The notes: generated from the letters alone by a model not told the origin. DNA of 64,000 nt from Frigoribacterium sp. PhB116 (GCF_004364285.1 NZ_SOBE01000001.1:1302001-1366000), one strand, 5' to 3'; positions 8,648 through 17,320 are shown, numbered from the stretch's first letter. Translations and numbers: made by a program.

Positions 8648-9045
8648 CAGGCGTCGCCCTCGATCGGAGCCCGGGCAGCGGTCGTCGAGGCAGAGGCCGC
8701 GGCGGCCGCGGCAGCGCGGGCGGCGAGGGCCCGCTGGGACCCGAGCTCGACCAGGAGGACGCCCGCGACCACCAGCACGAGCCCGGCGACCATCACGCCG
8801 GTCAGCGCCTGCCCGAAGAGGACGGCCGCCATGACCGCCGTGAGCGCGACGCCCGAGGCGCCCCAGATGCCGTAGGCGACGCCGATCGCCATGCCGCCCC
8901 TCAGGACCCGGGACAGGCAGACGAACGCGGACAGGTAGCCGGCCACGACCAGCGCGTACCAGCCGGGGGCGTCGACGGCGGCCTGCAGCGCCAGGGAGGC
9001 GGTGACCTCGACGACGATCGCGCCCGCCAACCAGAGCCAGGTCAC
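8647..9045 (-). CDS. SMR transporter, subunit A of a pair, with Ala-rich C-terminal tail
   Basis: I choose GTG 9045 (V-TWLWLAGAIVVEV) because GAGG lies five bases upstream; a GTG two codons earlier (9051) is also possible. The 132-residue product has four helices, the conserved glutamate in AGAIVVEVTAS, and the motif AIGVAYGIWGASGVALTAV. A 25-residue alanine-rich cytoplasmic extension (RALAARAAAAAAAS) after helix 4 is absent from the partner and from typical 105-residue SMR proteins. It is the promoter-proximal member of the coupled pair. No guanidine-riboswitch-like leader is visible, as only 20 bp separate it from the sigma factor gene. Confidence 0.88.
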   Translation of the reverse strand: MTWLWLAGAIVVEVTASLALQAAVDAPGWYALVVAGYLSAFVCLSRVLRGGMAIGVAYGIWGASGVALTAVMAAVLFGQALTGVMVAGLVLVVAGVLLVELGSQRALAARAAAAAAASASTTAARAPIEGDA

Positions 9046-9065
9046 GAGCACCTCATCCGTCGAGC

Positions 9066-9647
9066 CTAGGCGACCGCGGGCTCCACGAGGCGCCGCAGGG
9101 CGATGAGCCCGTCGCGCAGGCGGGTCTTCATGGTGCCGAGCGGGACGCCGGCCCGGCTCGCCGCCTCCGACTGGGTGAGGCCGCCCCAGTACGTCAGCTC
9201 GAGCGCCTGGCGCTGCACGGCCGAGAGCCCCTCGAGCGCCCGGCTGACGCGCGCGTGCTCGATCCGGATCGCCGCCGTCTCGGCGACGTCGTCGCGGACG
9301 GCGTCGAGGTCGCGGACGCCGGCGGCCAGGTCACGCTCGCGGCTCGCCTGCGACGACCGCACGCGGTCGATCGCACGACGACGCGCCCGGACGAGCAGCC
9401 ACGACAGCGCCGTCCCCCTGGCCGGGTCGAACCGGGAGGCCTCCTGCCAGACCGCCAGGAACACCTCCTGCACGACCTCCTCGGACTGCGCGGGATCCAC
9501 GAGCACCCGCCGCACGAGGCCGTGCACACGCGGCGCGGTGCGGTCGTAGAACTCGGCGAAGGCGCGCTGGTCACCGCGGGCGGAGGCGGCCACGAGGTCG
9601 TCGTCCGAAGGCGTCGGCCCGGCGTGCGTCGCAGGTGCGAGGGTCAC
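9066..9647 (-). CDS. ECF-type RNA polymerase sigma factor (SigK-like)
   Basis: This is a 193-residue sigma-70 family protein with only regions 2 and 4. Region 2 includes DPAQSEEVVQEVFLAVWQ and the RGTALSWLLVRARRRAIDRVR stretch; region 4 is LSAVQRQALELTYWGG followed by an HTH ending VPLGTMKTRLRDG, as in actinobacterial SigK-type factors. The GTG start (9647) is chosen because the frame above it has no better start and the protein then begins at the usual length. No anti-sigma (RskA-like) gene sits next to it: the downstream genes are the SMR pair and the upstream gene is a divergent GntR regulator. Confidence 0.9.
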   Translation of the reverse strand: MTLAPATHAGPTPSDDDLVAASARGDQRAFAEFYDRTAPRVHGLVRRVLVDPAQSEEVVQEVFLAVWQEASRFDPARGTALSWLLVRARRRAIDRVRSSQASRERDLAAGVRDLDAVRDDVAETAAIRIEHARVSRALEGLSAVQRQALELTYWGGLTQSEAASRAGVPLGTMKTRLRDGLIALRRLVEPAVA

Positions 9648-9864
9648 GGTGCCGTCCGATCGGTGTGGAGGGTGCGGGGGTGCAGGACGCTCGCCCGAGC
9701 CCTGCCGCAACCATATGCGCCCGCATGATCGCGGTCACCCCCACTTCGGGGCGGCGCGGACCGGTGGTACATCACCCCCGACGCGTCACCCGCCACACGG
9801 GACATGTGCCGTTATCCTGGTGGGCAGGGCCCCGCGCCCGACCCGCCGACGATCGGAGACCCCC

Positions 9865-10542
9865 GTGCCCGTCCCCACCTCAGAACCCACGACCGAGCGC
9901 CAGCTGCTGCGCGACACCGTGAGGAGCCGGCTGCGCGAGGCCATCCTCGACGGCACGCTCGAGCCCGGCGAGCGCCTGCACGACGACGAGCTCGTGGCCT
10001 GGCTGCAGGTGTCGCGCACCCCGATCCGCGAGGCGCTCAGCGACCTCGTCCGGGCCGGGCTGGTCGAGATGGCCCCCAACCGCTGGACGCGGGTCGCGAC
10101 TCCCGACGCCGGCCAGGCGGTCGAGGCGGTCCAGACGCTCGGCGTGCTCTACGGCGGCGCGGTCCGGCTGGCCGTGCCGCGCCTCCCCGCGGCCGTCATG
10201 AAGCAGATCTCGTCGACGGTCAAGATCTGCATCGGCGACATCGAGCGAGAAGACGGCCCGGCCCTCAACGCCCACGCCGTGGCCCTCTTCGACCTGTACG
10301 TCGAGCACTGCGGCAACGCCGCGCTCAAGAAGGTGTGCCGCGACGTGACCGACGGCCTCGCCTACTCGCTCCGCGTGCCGAACATCGTCCAGGTGCTGAA
10401 CTGGGCCGCGATGAGCGACTCGCTCGTGGCCCTCGAGCAGGCGACCCGCGACCGCGACCCGATCCGGGCCGAGCTGGCCGCCGAGGCCCTGCACGAGCTG
10501 CCCGGCGAGCGGCCGCTCTCGCCCGAGCGCGCCGACAGCTAG
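9865..10542 (+). CDS. GntR family transcriptional regulator
   Basis: The protein is 225 residues and starts with GTG 9865, with GGAG six bases upstream. The N-terminal winged helix contains LREAILDGTLEPGERLHDDEL and the recognition helix VSRTPIREALSDL, both diagnostic for GntR. The C-terminal half is helical and FCD-like in length, with a ligand pocket that cannot be read by eye. It is divergent from the ECF sigma gene and its TAG stop interlocks with the stop of the convergent CNNM gene. Target genes are unknown; the divergent neighbour and itself are the natural candidates. Confidence 0.85.
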   Translation: MPVPTSEPTTERQLLRDTVRSRLREAILDGTLEPGERLHDDELVAWLQVSRTPIREALSDLVRAGLVEMAPNRWTRVATPDAGQAVEAVQTLGVLYGGAVRLAVPRLPAAVMKQISSTVKICIGDIEREDGPALNAHAVALFDLYVEHCGNAALKKVCRDVTDGLAYSLRVPNIVQVLNWAAMSDSLVALEQATRDRDPIRAELAAEALHELPGERPLSPERADS

Positions 10543-11579
10543 ACGGTCGTCGCGTCGTCGACCTCGCCGACCAGCTCCTCGATGATGTCCTCGAGGAACA
10601 GCACGCCGGTCGTCTCGCCCATCACCGAGACGGCACGCGCGACGTGCGCCCCGCTGCGGCGCATCGACGCCAGCGCGTCCTCGAGGTCGGCGTCGTGCGG
10701 CACCGCTCCGAGGCGGCGGACCCGCTTCGCCGGCACGGGCGCGTCGAGCGCCTCGGCCGAGGTCAGGTCCATGACGTCCTTGAGGTGCAGGTAGCCGGTC
10801 GGCTGTCCGTCGTCGTCCGTCAGCACGTAGCGCGAGTAGCCGTGCTCGGCGACGGCGAGCTGCACGTCGCGGGGCGTGGCCCCGGGGGCGAGCCGCACCA
10901 TCTCGCCCACGGGGACCTCCACGTCGCGCACCTTGCGGGTCGTGAACTCGAAGGCGGCCGACAGCGTGCCCGACGCGTCCGACAGCACGCCCTCGCGGGT
11001 CGACTGCTGCACGATCGTCGCGACCTCGTCGAGCGTGTAGGTGCTCGTCGCCTCGTCCTTCGGCTCGACCCGGAACAGGCGCAGCACCGCGTTGGCGACG
11101 CCGTTCAGCGACCAGATCACGGGCTTGAACACGGTCGCCACGAACACCAGCGGAGGCGCGAGCAGCAGCGCCGCCTTGTCCGGCACCGAGAACGACAGGT
11201 TCTTGGGGATCATCTCGCCCACCACGACGTGCAGGAACGTCACGAGCACCAGCGCGATGACGAACGCGACGACGCCGATGGCCTCGGGCGTCAGGGGCGT
11301 CGCGGCCAGCGGGATCTCGAGCAGGTGGTGGATCGCCGGCTCGGAGACGTTCAGGATGACGAGCGAGCAGACGGTGATGCCGAGCTGGCTCGTGGCCAGC
11401 ATCAGCGTGGCGTGCTCCATCGCCCACAGGGTCTTCCTCGCCGCCTTGCTGCCGGCCTCGGCACGAGGCTCGATCTGCGAGCGGCGGGCAGAGATGACGG
11501 CGAACTCGGCGCCGACGAAGAAGCCGTTGACGATCAGCAGCACGAACAACCAGATGATGCCGGGCAGGTACTCGTTCAT
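10539..11579 (-). CDS. CNNM-type membrane protein with CBS pair (hemolysin-family, DUF21), lacking CorC_HlyC domain
   Basis: This 346-residue protein has an N-terminal DUF21/CNNM transmembrane domain (VNGFFVGAEFAVISARRS, then SQLGITVCSL, then VVVGEMIPKNLSFS) followed by a CBS pair (about 205-335). Family members are linked to magnesium or cobalt transport or Na+/Mg2+ exchange. Unlike its upstream neighbour it stops after the CBS domains. Its ATG overlaps the upstream stop as ATGA, so the two CNNM genes form a coupled pair and may form a hetero-oligomer (inference). Confidence 0.9.
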   Translation of the reverse strand: MNEYLPGIIWLFVLLIVNGFFVGAEFAVISARRSQIEPRAEAGSKAARKTLWAMEHATLMLATSQLGITVCSLVILNVSEPAIHHLLEIPLAATPLTPEAIGVVAFVIALVLVTFLHVVVGEMIPKNLSFSVPDKAALLLAPPLVFVATVFKPVIWSLNGVANAVLRLFRVEPKDEATSTYTLDEVATIVQQSTREGVLSDASGTLSAAFEFTTRKVRDVEVPVGEMVRLAPGATPRDVQLAVAEHGYSRYVLTDDDGQPTGYLHLKDVMDLTSAEALDAPVPAKRVRRLGAVPHDADLEDALASMRRSGAHVARAVSVMGETTGVLFLEDIIEELVGEVDDATTV

Positions 11580-12988
11580 CGCCTCAGGTCCTCTCGCAGT
11601 CCGGCGACGACCCGGTCGTGGTCGGTGGGGGCAGGCTCGACGGCGTGCGCCGTGCCCGTCGTGCCCGCAGGGGCACCGGAGGCGGTGGGCAGCTCGGCCG
11701 GCGAGGGCACGAACCGCAGGCGCTCGAGCCGCTGCCCGACCACCCGCTCGACGCGCAGCGTTCCCGTCTCGAGCTCGACCTCGTCGCCCACCTCGGGCAG
11801 GCGGTCCAGCTGCTCGGTGACGAAGCCGCCGACGGTCTCGTAGTCGCCGTCGTCGGGCACCCGCACCGTGGCGCGGTCCCAGAGCTCGTCGGGGCGGAGG
11901 GCGGCGTCGAACACGACGGTGCCCGACGACCGCACGATGCCGGCCTTGGCGCGGTCGTGCTCGTCCTCGAGCTCGCCGACGAGCTCCTCCACCAGGTCCT
12001 CCAGCGTGACGAGACCGGCCGTGCCGCCGAACTCGTCGGCGACGACGGCGATCTGGAAGCCCTCGCGCCGCAGCAGGCCGAGCAGCGTGTCGACGCCCAT
12101 CGACTCGGGCACGAAGCGCGCGTCCGAGACCAGGCCGGCGACCGGGACGGACGCCCTCTCCTCGGCAGGCAGGGCGAAGGCCTGCTTGACGTGCACGACC
12201 CCGACGATGTCGTCGCTGTCGTCACCGATCACCGGGAAGCGCGAGAAGCCGCTCGCGAGCGCCGTCTCGACGACGTCGGCGGCGGTGTCGGTGGAGCGCA
12301 CGGTGGTCATGCGCACCCGGGGGGTCATGACGTCGACGGCCGCGTGCTCGGAGAACCGGAGGGTGCGCCCCAGGAGGGTCGCGTGGTCGTCGTCCAGCAT
12401 GCCCTCGAGCGCCGAGCGCCGCACCAGCGAGCTGAGCTCCTCGGCCGACCGGGAGCCGGACAGCTCCTCCTTCGGTTCGATGCCCATCCTGCGGATCGCC
12501 GCGTTGGCGGTGTTGTTGAAGAGCAGGATGACCGGCTTGAAGACGGTCGTGAAGGCCGCCATGAACGGCACGACGAACTTGGCCGTCGCGAGCGGCAGGG
12601 CCAGTGCGAAGTTCTTCGGGACGAGCTCGCCGACCACCATGGAGAACAGGGTCGCGATCACGATGCCGACCACGGCGCCGATGCCCGGGACGACGGCCGC
12701 GGGCACGCCGAGCTCGCCGAGCGGCGAGGCGAGCAGCGAGCTGATCGCGGGCTCGAAGGTGTAGCCAGTGAGCAGCGTGGTCAGCGTGATGCCGAGCTGC
12801 GCCCCCGAGAGGTGGGTCGAGGTGATGCGCAGCGCTTTGATCGTCGGCGCGAGGCGCTTCTCGCCCCGGTCCTGGCGGGCCTCGAGGTCGTTGCGGTCGA
12901 GGTTCACGAGCGAGAACTCGGACGCCACGAAGAAGCCGGTGCCGACGGTCAGGACCAGACCGACGGCGAGCATGGCCCACTCGTTCAC
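11576..12988 (-). CDS. CNNM-type membrane protein with CBS pair and CorC_HlyC domain
   Basis: The protein is 470 residues and starts at GTG 12988, with GGGGAGGGG upstream. Its domains are a DUF21/CNNM transmembrane region (GFFVASEFSLVNLDRND; LSGAQLGITLTTLL; VVGELVPKNFALA), a CBS pair including VMTPRVRMTTV and GFSRFPVIGDDSDDIVGVVH, the VADEFGGTAGLVTLEDLVEE motif, and a C-terminal CorC_HlyC domain (about 360-440). A low-complexity tail follows. It is the promoter-proximal gene of the pair; an ion export or import role is known only for the family. Confidence 0.92.
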   Translation of the reverse strand: MNEWAMLAVGLVLTVGTGFFVASEFSLVNLDRNDLEARQDRGEKRLAPTIKALRITSTHLSGAQLGITLTTLLTGYTFEPAISSLLASPLGELGVPAAVVPGIGAVVGIVIATLFSMVVGELVPKNFALALPLATAKFVVPFMAAFTTVFKPVILLFNNTANAAIRRMGIEPKEELSGSRSAEELSSLVRRSALEGMLDDDHATLLGRTLRFSEHAAVDVMTPRVRMTTVRSTDTAADVVETALASGFSRFPVIGDDSDDIVGVVHVKQAFALPAEERASVPVAGLVSDARFVPESMGVDTLLGLLRREGFQIAVVADEFGGTAGLVTLEDLVEELVGELEDEHDRAKAGIVRSSGTVVFDAALRPDELWDRATVRVPDDGDYETVGGFVTEQLDRLPEVGDEVELETGTLRVERVVGQRLERLRFVPSPAELPTASGAPAGTTGTAHAVEPAPTDHDRVVAGLREDLRR

Positions 12989-13111
12989 TGAGCCCCTCCC
13001 CGCTCGTCAGAGACACCGTGAGGCGTCAGGGCGCGGAAGGGCGTCGGCATGTGAGAGGGAGGGTCGTCCATGCGGTGATGGTAAGGAGCAACGCCGCGAC
13101 GATGCTGTGAA

Positions 13112-13128
13112 CCTGCAGTGGCTGCAGG
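13112..13128. promoter_or_regulatory. Inverted repeat in the promoter region of the 13207 gene
   Basis: CCTGCAG (13112-13118) and CTGCAGG (13122-13128) form a perfect 7-bp inverted repeat with a 3-bp centre. It lies 78 bp before the GTG of the hypothetical gene and 123 bp before the divergent CNNM gene, so it could serve either. Confidence 0.4.
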
Positions 13129-13206
13129 TAGCTCTCGCGGCCGAGGGGCCACCGTCGACGGCGGCGGCAGCCCGTACGCTGGGAGCCGATCGATCGGAGA
13201 CACCCT

Positions 13207-13998
13207 GTGACTGACATGAGCCTCCGGCTGCCGACCAGGCGCTTCCGCGCCGTGTTCGCGCTGGGCACGCGCCACGCGGCGACGCTGCCGCTGCCCCCCT
13301 CGCTCGGCAAGCCCAACCTCTTCGGCGAGTGGGACGACGAGACCGAGCTCAGCAGCCTGTACGTCGGGTTCGGCACGGGCCAGGTGCACCTCGACGCCGT
13401 CGACGGCGGGGCCGAGCACCACTTCCACGACGCGGCGGGCGACGACACCGACACCAGCCCGTGGGGCCCCGGCGACACCGCCCAGGTCGTCGCGTGGGCG
13501 ACCGCCCTGCTGACCGACCTGCAGGCCCTGATGCCCGACCTGATCGACGACGTCGACGACGCCGCGGCCTGGCACGACGCCGGTCTCGACCTCTGGGTGT
13601 GCGAGGTCGAGGAGCCGACGCACCTCGACCTGGTCGAGGTCGACATCGAGGGCGAGCTGCTCACCCTGCCCTGGCTCGGCGCCGGGCACGTCGAGCACGA
13701 CCACGTCGACGAGGTGCCGGACGACGTCCGCGAGCACCCGATCGCCCTGCTCTGGGCGGCCGACGAGCACCGCACGCCCGACCAGCCGATCGCCGAGGCG
13801 TGGCTGACCCCGGGCACCGAGCAGACCGTCACCCGGGCGCTGCCCGGCGTCGACTGGGCCGCCGTCGGCATGCCCGCCGACGAGGTGCTTCCGTGGCTCG
13901 AGGGGATCTACCTCAACCACCACGTGCTGCCCGACCCTGCCGGCACCATCCTCACGGGCGTGCTGGAGCGCCTCGGCGGGATCGACGGGATCGACTAG
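13207..13998 (+). CDS. Hypothetical acidic protein
   Basis: This is a 263-residue protein with a GTG start preceded by GGAG (about nine bases upstream). It is soluble, very acidic (many D/E, with DDVDDAAAWHD and a histidine-rich HVEHDHVDEVPDD stretch) and rich in tryptophan. It has no signal peptide or membrane segment. I recognise no domain. It stands alone on the plus strand, convergent with the ABM monooxygenase gene. Its tail (LERLGGIDGID) contains a short internal repeat. Function unknown. Confidence 0.7.
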   Translation: MTDMSLRLPTRRFRAVFALGTRHAATLPLPPSLGKPNLFGEWDDETELSSLYVGFGTGQVHLDAVDGGAEHHFHDAAGDDTDTSPWGPGDTAQVVAWATALLTDLQALMPDLIDDVDDAAAWHDAGLDLWVCEVEEPTHLDLVEVDIEGELLTLPWLGAGHVEHDHVDEVPDDVREHPIALLWAADEHRTPDQPIAEAWLTPGTEQTVTRALPGVDWAAVGMPADEVLPWLEGIYLNHHVLPDPAGTILTGVLERLGGIDGID

Positions 13999-14004
13999 CC
14001 CTGC

Positions 14005-14316
14005 TCAGACGAGGTCGCCCGACTCCGACAGCGACGGTTCTTCGGGGCCGGTCAGCTGGTAGTCGTGCACGTCGCTGTGCCGGATCTCCGCCTCCTGCTC
14101 GTCGGTCGGGCCGGAGCCGCGGAAGTCGTCGAGGGCGTTCTGCGACACCCAGCGCTCGGCGACGTTGATGCGGCCGGGATCGACGATGTCGGGCGACAGC
14201 GCGTAGTCGAGGCAGCCGGGCGCGTCGCGACCGGCCTCGACGAGGCTCACACAGGAGGCGAGGTAGTCGTCGCGGAGCTCAGGGTCGACGAGCAGGTGTC
14301 CGGTCACGATGATCAT
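14005..14316 (-). CDS. Antibiotic biosynthesis monooxygenase (ABM) domain protein
   Basis: This 103-residue protein has the ABM/YgiN ferredoxin-like fold: it opens with MIIVTGHLLVDPELRDDYL, has the conserved EAGRDAPGCLDYALSPD and NVAERW strands, and the FRGSGP segment. Such proteins are dimeric heme- or quinone-linked monooxygenases, or simple oxygen-dependent stress enzymes. No biosynthetic cluster is nearby. It could be co-transcribed after nadE, with a 41-bp gap. Confidence 0.85.
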   Translation of the reverse strand: MIIVTGHLLVDPELRDDYLASCVSLVEAGRDAPGCLDYALSPDIVDPGRINVAERWVSQNALDDFRGSGPTDEQEAEIRHSDVHDYQLTGPEEPSLSESGDLV

Positions 14317-14357
14317 GGCTCGCAGTCAACACCGGTCGACCGGCAGGGGGACGCGCG

Positions 14358-15182
14358 TCAGGCGCGCCACCACTCGTCGACCGGGCTCGCGGGCACGCGG
14401 CGCTTGTGCTCGGTCGCGAGGTAGCGGGCCTCGATCAGCTCGGCGATCGCGTCGTCGACGTCGCCGCCCTCGAGGTACTCGTCGATGTCGGCGTAGGTGA
14501 GGCCGAGGTTGGCCTCGTCGGTCTGGCCGGGGGTCTCGTCGAGCAGGTCGGCGGTCGGCGCCTTCTCGTACAGTCGCGCCGGGGCGCCGAGGTGGGCGAG
14601 CAGGGCCTTGCCCTGGCGCTTGCTCAGCCCGGTGAGCGGCACGAGGTCGACGCCGCCGTCGCCGTACTTCGTGAAGAAGCCCGTCAGCGCCTCGGCGGCG
14701 TGGTCGGTGCCGACGACGAGCAGGCCGCGCTCGCTCGCGATCGCGTACTGGGCGACCATGCGCGTGCGCGCCTTGACGTTGCCCTTGGCGAAGTCGCTGA
14801 GCGGGGCGCCCGTCGCCTCGGCGACGTCCTGCGCGGTGCCGTCGACGCCGTGCTGGATGTTGACCACCAGCCCCTCGGCGCCGTCGATGAACCGCAGGGC
14901 GAGCTGGGCGTCGTCCTCGTCGGCCTGCACCTTGTAGGGCATCCGCACGGTGACGAGCTCGGCCGCGCCGCCGTCGCGGCGCACTCCCTCGACGGCGAGC
15001 TGGCAGAGCCGCCCGGCGAGCGTGCTGTCCTGGCCGCCGCTGACGGCGAGCACGAAGCCGCCGGCCCCGGTCGTCTCGAGGTAGTCGCGGAGGAACGCGA
15101 CGCGGCGCTCGACCTCGGCGGCCGGTTCGATGTCGGGGCGGACGGCGAGCTCGGAGATGATGGTGGCCTGCAGCGCTCTCAT
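14358..15182 (-). CDS. nadE: Ammonia-dependent NAD+ synthetase
   Basis: This 274-residue enzyme adenylates nicotinic acid adenine dinucleotide and amidates it to NAD+, the last step of NAD synthesis. The PP-loop SGGQDST is at residues 48-54; [34 protein letters not shown] and the [13 protein letters not shown] segment are the family signatures. There is no N-terminal carbon-nitrogen hydrolase domain, so it uses free ammonia. It has the length of E. coli NadE (about 275). Confidence 0.96.
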   Translation of the reverse strand: MRALQATIISELAVRPDIEPAAEVERRVAFLRDYLETTGAGGFVLAVSGGQDSTLAGRLCQLAVEGVRRDGGAAELVTVRMPYKVQADEDDAQLALRFIDGAEGLVVNIQHGVDGTAQDVAEATGAPLSDFAKGNVKARTRMVAQYAIASERGLLVVGTDHAAEALTGFFTKYGDGGVDLVPLTGLSKRQGKALLAHLGAPARLYEKAPTADLLDETPGQTDEANLGLTYADIDEYLEGGDVDDAIAELIEARYLATEHKRRVPASPVDEWWRA

Positions 15183-15252
15183 GCGACGACTCTAGCCACG
15201 CGCCGCCCGCCGGGCACCCGTCGGGGCCTGCCGGGCGCGCGCCGCGACGCGA

Positions 15253-15348
15253 CTACTTCGACGTCGAGAGGGCCACGAAGGCCGCGACGGTCAGCACCAG
15301 GCCGACGAGGGTGATCGCGCTGACGAGTCCGATGAAGAATTCGGCCAT
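15253..15348 (-). CDS. 31-residue single-pass membrane protein
   Basis: This short reading frame encodes MAEFFIGLVSAITLVGLVLT followed by VAAFVALSTSK. It is one hydrophobic helix with a short lysine end. The ATG has AGGAG seven bases upstream, and a TAG ends it. Codon choice matches neighbouring genes. It sits between nadE and the lipase-like gene, all on the minus strand, so it could be the middle of a three-gene transcript. Function is unknown; small toxins, transporter subunits and membrane stress peptides look similar. Confidence 0.6.
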   Translation of the reverse strand: MAEFFIGLVSAITLVGLVLTVAAFVALSTSK

Positions 15349-15389
15349 GGGAGGCTCCTGCCTGGTCGAGGTGACGGTGCCCCATCCTC

Positions 15390-16139
15390 TCAGATCGCGG
15401 CTGACCGGTCCGCGTCGGGAGCGGGCCGACCGGCGACCGCGAGCACCGTCGCCACGGTGCGCGGGTGCGCCAGCACCCGGAAGTGCCCTCCGGTCGGCAG
15501 CAGCACGTTGTCGGCGCCGACCAGCACGCTGCTCTCGGGGATGTGCGGGTCGAACTCGCCGTAGATCGACGTGATGCGCTGGTTGACGGCCTCGTCGCGC
15601 GACAGCATCACGGTCGTCGCGTCGCGGGGCGAGAAGGCCCGCAGGCTCGGCAGCACCAGCCAGGCCGCGTACCGGGAGCCGCTGAAGGGCGTGCAGACGG
15701 CCACCATCCTGTCGACCCGACGGGTGTCGTCGAGCAGGGCCATCAGGTACTTGCCGACCAGCCCGCCCTTGCTGTGCGCGACGACCACGACGTCGTGCAG
15801 GTCGTGCTCGAGCACGTAGGCGGCGACGTCGCGGGCGGTCGCCTCCACGGGTCGGCCGTTCCGCCCGAGCGACGCGATCACGTGCACCGGGTGGCCCTCG
15901 TCGTGCACGCGCTCGATCAGCGGACGGAGGAACGCCCAGGTCTCCCAGATGCCCGGCAGCACGAGCACGGGCCGCCCGTCGCCCGAGAGGTAGTCGTCGG
16001 CGCCGCGCGGCGAGAGCACCGCGCGCACCTGCCACCAGGCCGCGAACGCGTAGTCCTGCAGCCACCAGACGCCGTGCCGCAGCGCCCGACGGAGCGTCGG
16101 GCGGGGCGGCCGAGGAGGCGCGGCGGGGGCGTGCGGCAT
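15390..16139 (-). CDS. Alpha/beta-hydrolase (triacylglycerol lipase-like)
   Basis: This 249-residue protein has the oxyanion-hole strand PVLVLPGIWETWAFLRPLI (58-76), the nucleophile elbow AHSKGG with Ser123, an acidic residue in IYGEFDPHIPE and a histidine in LPTGGHFRVLAHP, completing a lipase-type triad. The N-terminal 50 residues contain Trp-rich sequence (HGVWWLQDYAFAAWWQ) that may contact membrane or lipid; no clear signal peptide is present. It resembles lipase class 2-like esterases of Actinobacteria. Substrate unknown. Confidence 0.85.
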   Translation of the reverse strand: MPHAPAAPPRPPRPTLRRALRHGVWWLQDYAFAAWWQVRAVLSPRGADDYLSGDGRPVLVLPGIWETWAFLRPLIERVHDEGHPVHVIASLGRNGRPVEATARDVAAYVLEHDLHDVVVVAHSKGGLVGKYLMALLDDTRRVDRMVAVCTPFSGSRYAAWLVLPSLRAFSPRDATTVMLSRDEAVNQRITSIYGEFDPHIPESSVLVGADNVLLPTGGHFRVLAHPRTVATVLAVAGRPAPDADRSAAI

Positions 16140-16229
16140 GGTCCCTGCACAGTAGGGGGCCGGGAGGCGGCTGTCCGGTCAGGGCGTCGCGGACGCGACC
16201 CGCGCCTCCTGCGTGTGAGGATGTCGACG

Positions 16230-17216
16230 ATGGACGAAGAGGTCGGCACCGGGGCGACACCGCCGCCGTTCCGCGGTGCCGTGCACGGCGACGACCTCGA
16301 CGCCGCCCGCGACCTCTACGAGGCCCAGTACCCGGGCGAGGGGTTCCGGCTCGACCAGCTCGACCGTCCGTTCGAGTACCGCTACGCGGCGGTCGGCGAC
16401 GGCGACGTGTCGCTCCGCACCTCGGAGTTCCACGGGTCGGCCCGCGGCACGGCCGACGCCGTGCCCGAGTACGTCGTGTCGTGGCTGGTCGACGGGCACG
16501 GCACCGTCGACGTCGGTCGCGACGAGGTCGCCCTGCAGCCGCTCGTGCCCCGGATCGCGCCGACCCGGGCCTACTCGTTCGACTTCGCCGACTACCGGCA
16601 GCGGCTCGTGCACGTCGGCGCGGCGCACCTCGAGCGGCTGGCCGCCGAGCGCGGCGACGTGACGTCGGGGCCCGTCACCTTCTTCCACGCCGCACCGGTC
16701 GGGGAGGCGGCGCTGCGGCGCTGGCGGGCCGTGCTCTCGGAGACGACCCCGGTGCTGCTCGACCTCGCCGCGCCTCCCCTGCTGCGGGCGGGGGCGAACC
16801 GTCGACTCGCGCTGGCGGTGCTCGAGACGTTCCCGCACGAGGCCGGGCGGGCCTCGGCCGTGGCGCTCGCCCCTGGCGCCCCCGTCGCGCCGGGGGCCCG
16901 ACGCCTCGCCCTCGCCGTCGAGTACCTGCACGAGCACGCCCACGAGCCGATCGGCGTCGCCGACGTCGCCCGGGCCGCCGACCTCAGCGTGCGGGGGCTG
17001 CAGGTGGCCCTGCAGCGAGCCCTCGACGTCAGCCCGACCGTGCTGCTGCGCCAGATCCGGCTCGACCGGGTGCACGCGGACCTCTCCGTCGCGACGCCCG
17101 AGACCGCCACGGTCGGGAGCGTCGCGCGCCGCTGGGGGTTCAGCCACCTCGGACGCTTCTCGGCGTCGTACCACGAGCGGTTCGGCGAGCACCCGAGCGT
17201 CACGCTGCGGAGCTGA
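16230..17216 (+). CDS. AraC family transcriptional regulator
   Basis: This 328-residue protein has a C-terminal double helix-turn-helix: VADVARAADLSVRGLQVAL and the AraC signature ending SVARRWGFSHLGRFSASYHERFG. The N-terminal about 200 residues look like an AraC-binding-like domain (PEYVVSWLVDGHGTVDVGRDE). ATG 16230 is chosen since GAGG lies nine bases upstream; ATG 16221 in the same frame has that GAGG directly abutting. It is divergent from the lipase-like gene and may regulate it or the downstream membrane protein. Confidence 0.88.
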   Translation: MDEEVGTGATPPPFRGAVHGDDLDAARDLYEAQYPGEGFRLDQLDRPFEYRYAAVGDGDVSLRTSEFHGSARGTADAVPEYVVSWLVDGHGTVDVGRDEVALQPLVPRIAPTRAYSFDFADYRQRLVHVGAAHLERLAAERGDVTSGPVTFFHAAPVGEAALRRWRAVLSETTPVLLDLAAPPLLRAGANRRLALAVLETFPHEAGRASAVALAPGAPVAPGARRLALAVEYLHEHAHEPIGVADVARAADLSVRGLQVALQRALDVSPTVLLRQIRLDRVHADLSVATPETATVGSVARRWGFSHLGRFSASYHERFGEHPSVTLRS

Positions 17217-17320
17217 CGGGCCCCGCCGCGCGGGGACGAGCCCCGCCCGCGAGCGGAGAGGGCGACGCCCGGACCGGACATCGGCGGGCGGCCGGGGCCG
17301 AGTGGTGGCAACGTGGCAGG

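Noticed and set aside
8647-9065. Guanidine riboswitch upstream of the SMR pair
   Set aside because: Only about 20 bp separate the SMR start from the sigma factor stop, too little for the known riboswitch classes.
14005-14316. Marker of an antibiotic biosynthetic cluster (ABM domain)
   Set aside because: Neighbours are nadE and a hypothetical gene; ABM proteins are common outside clusters.
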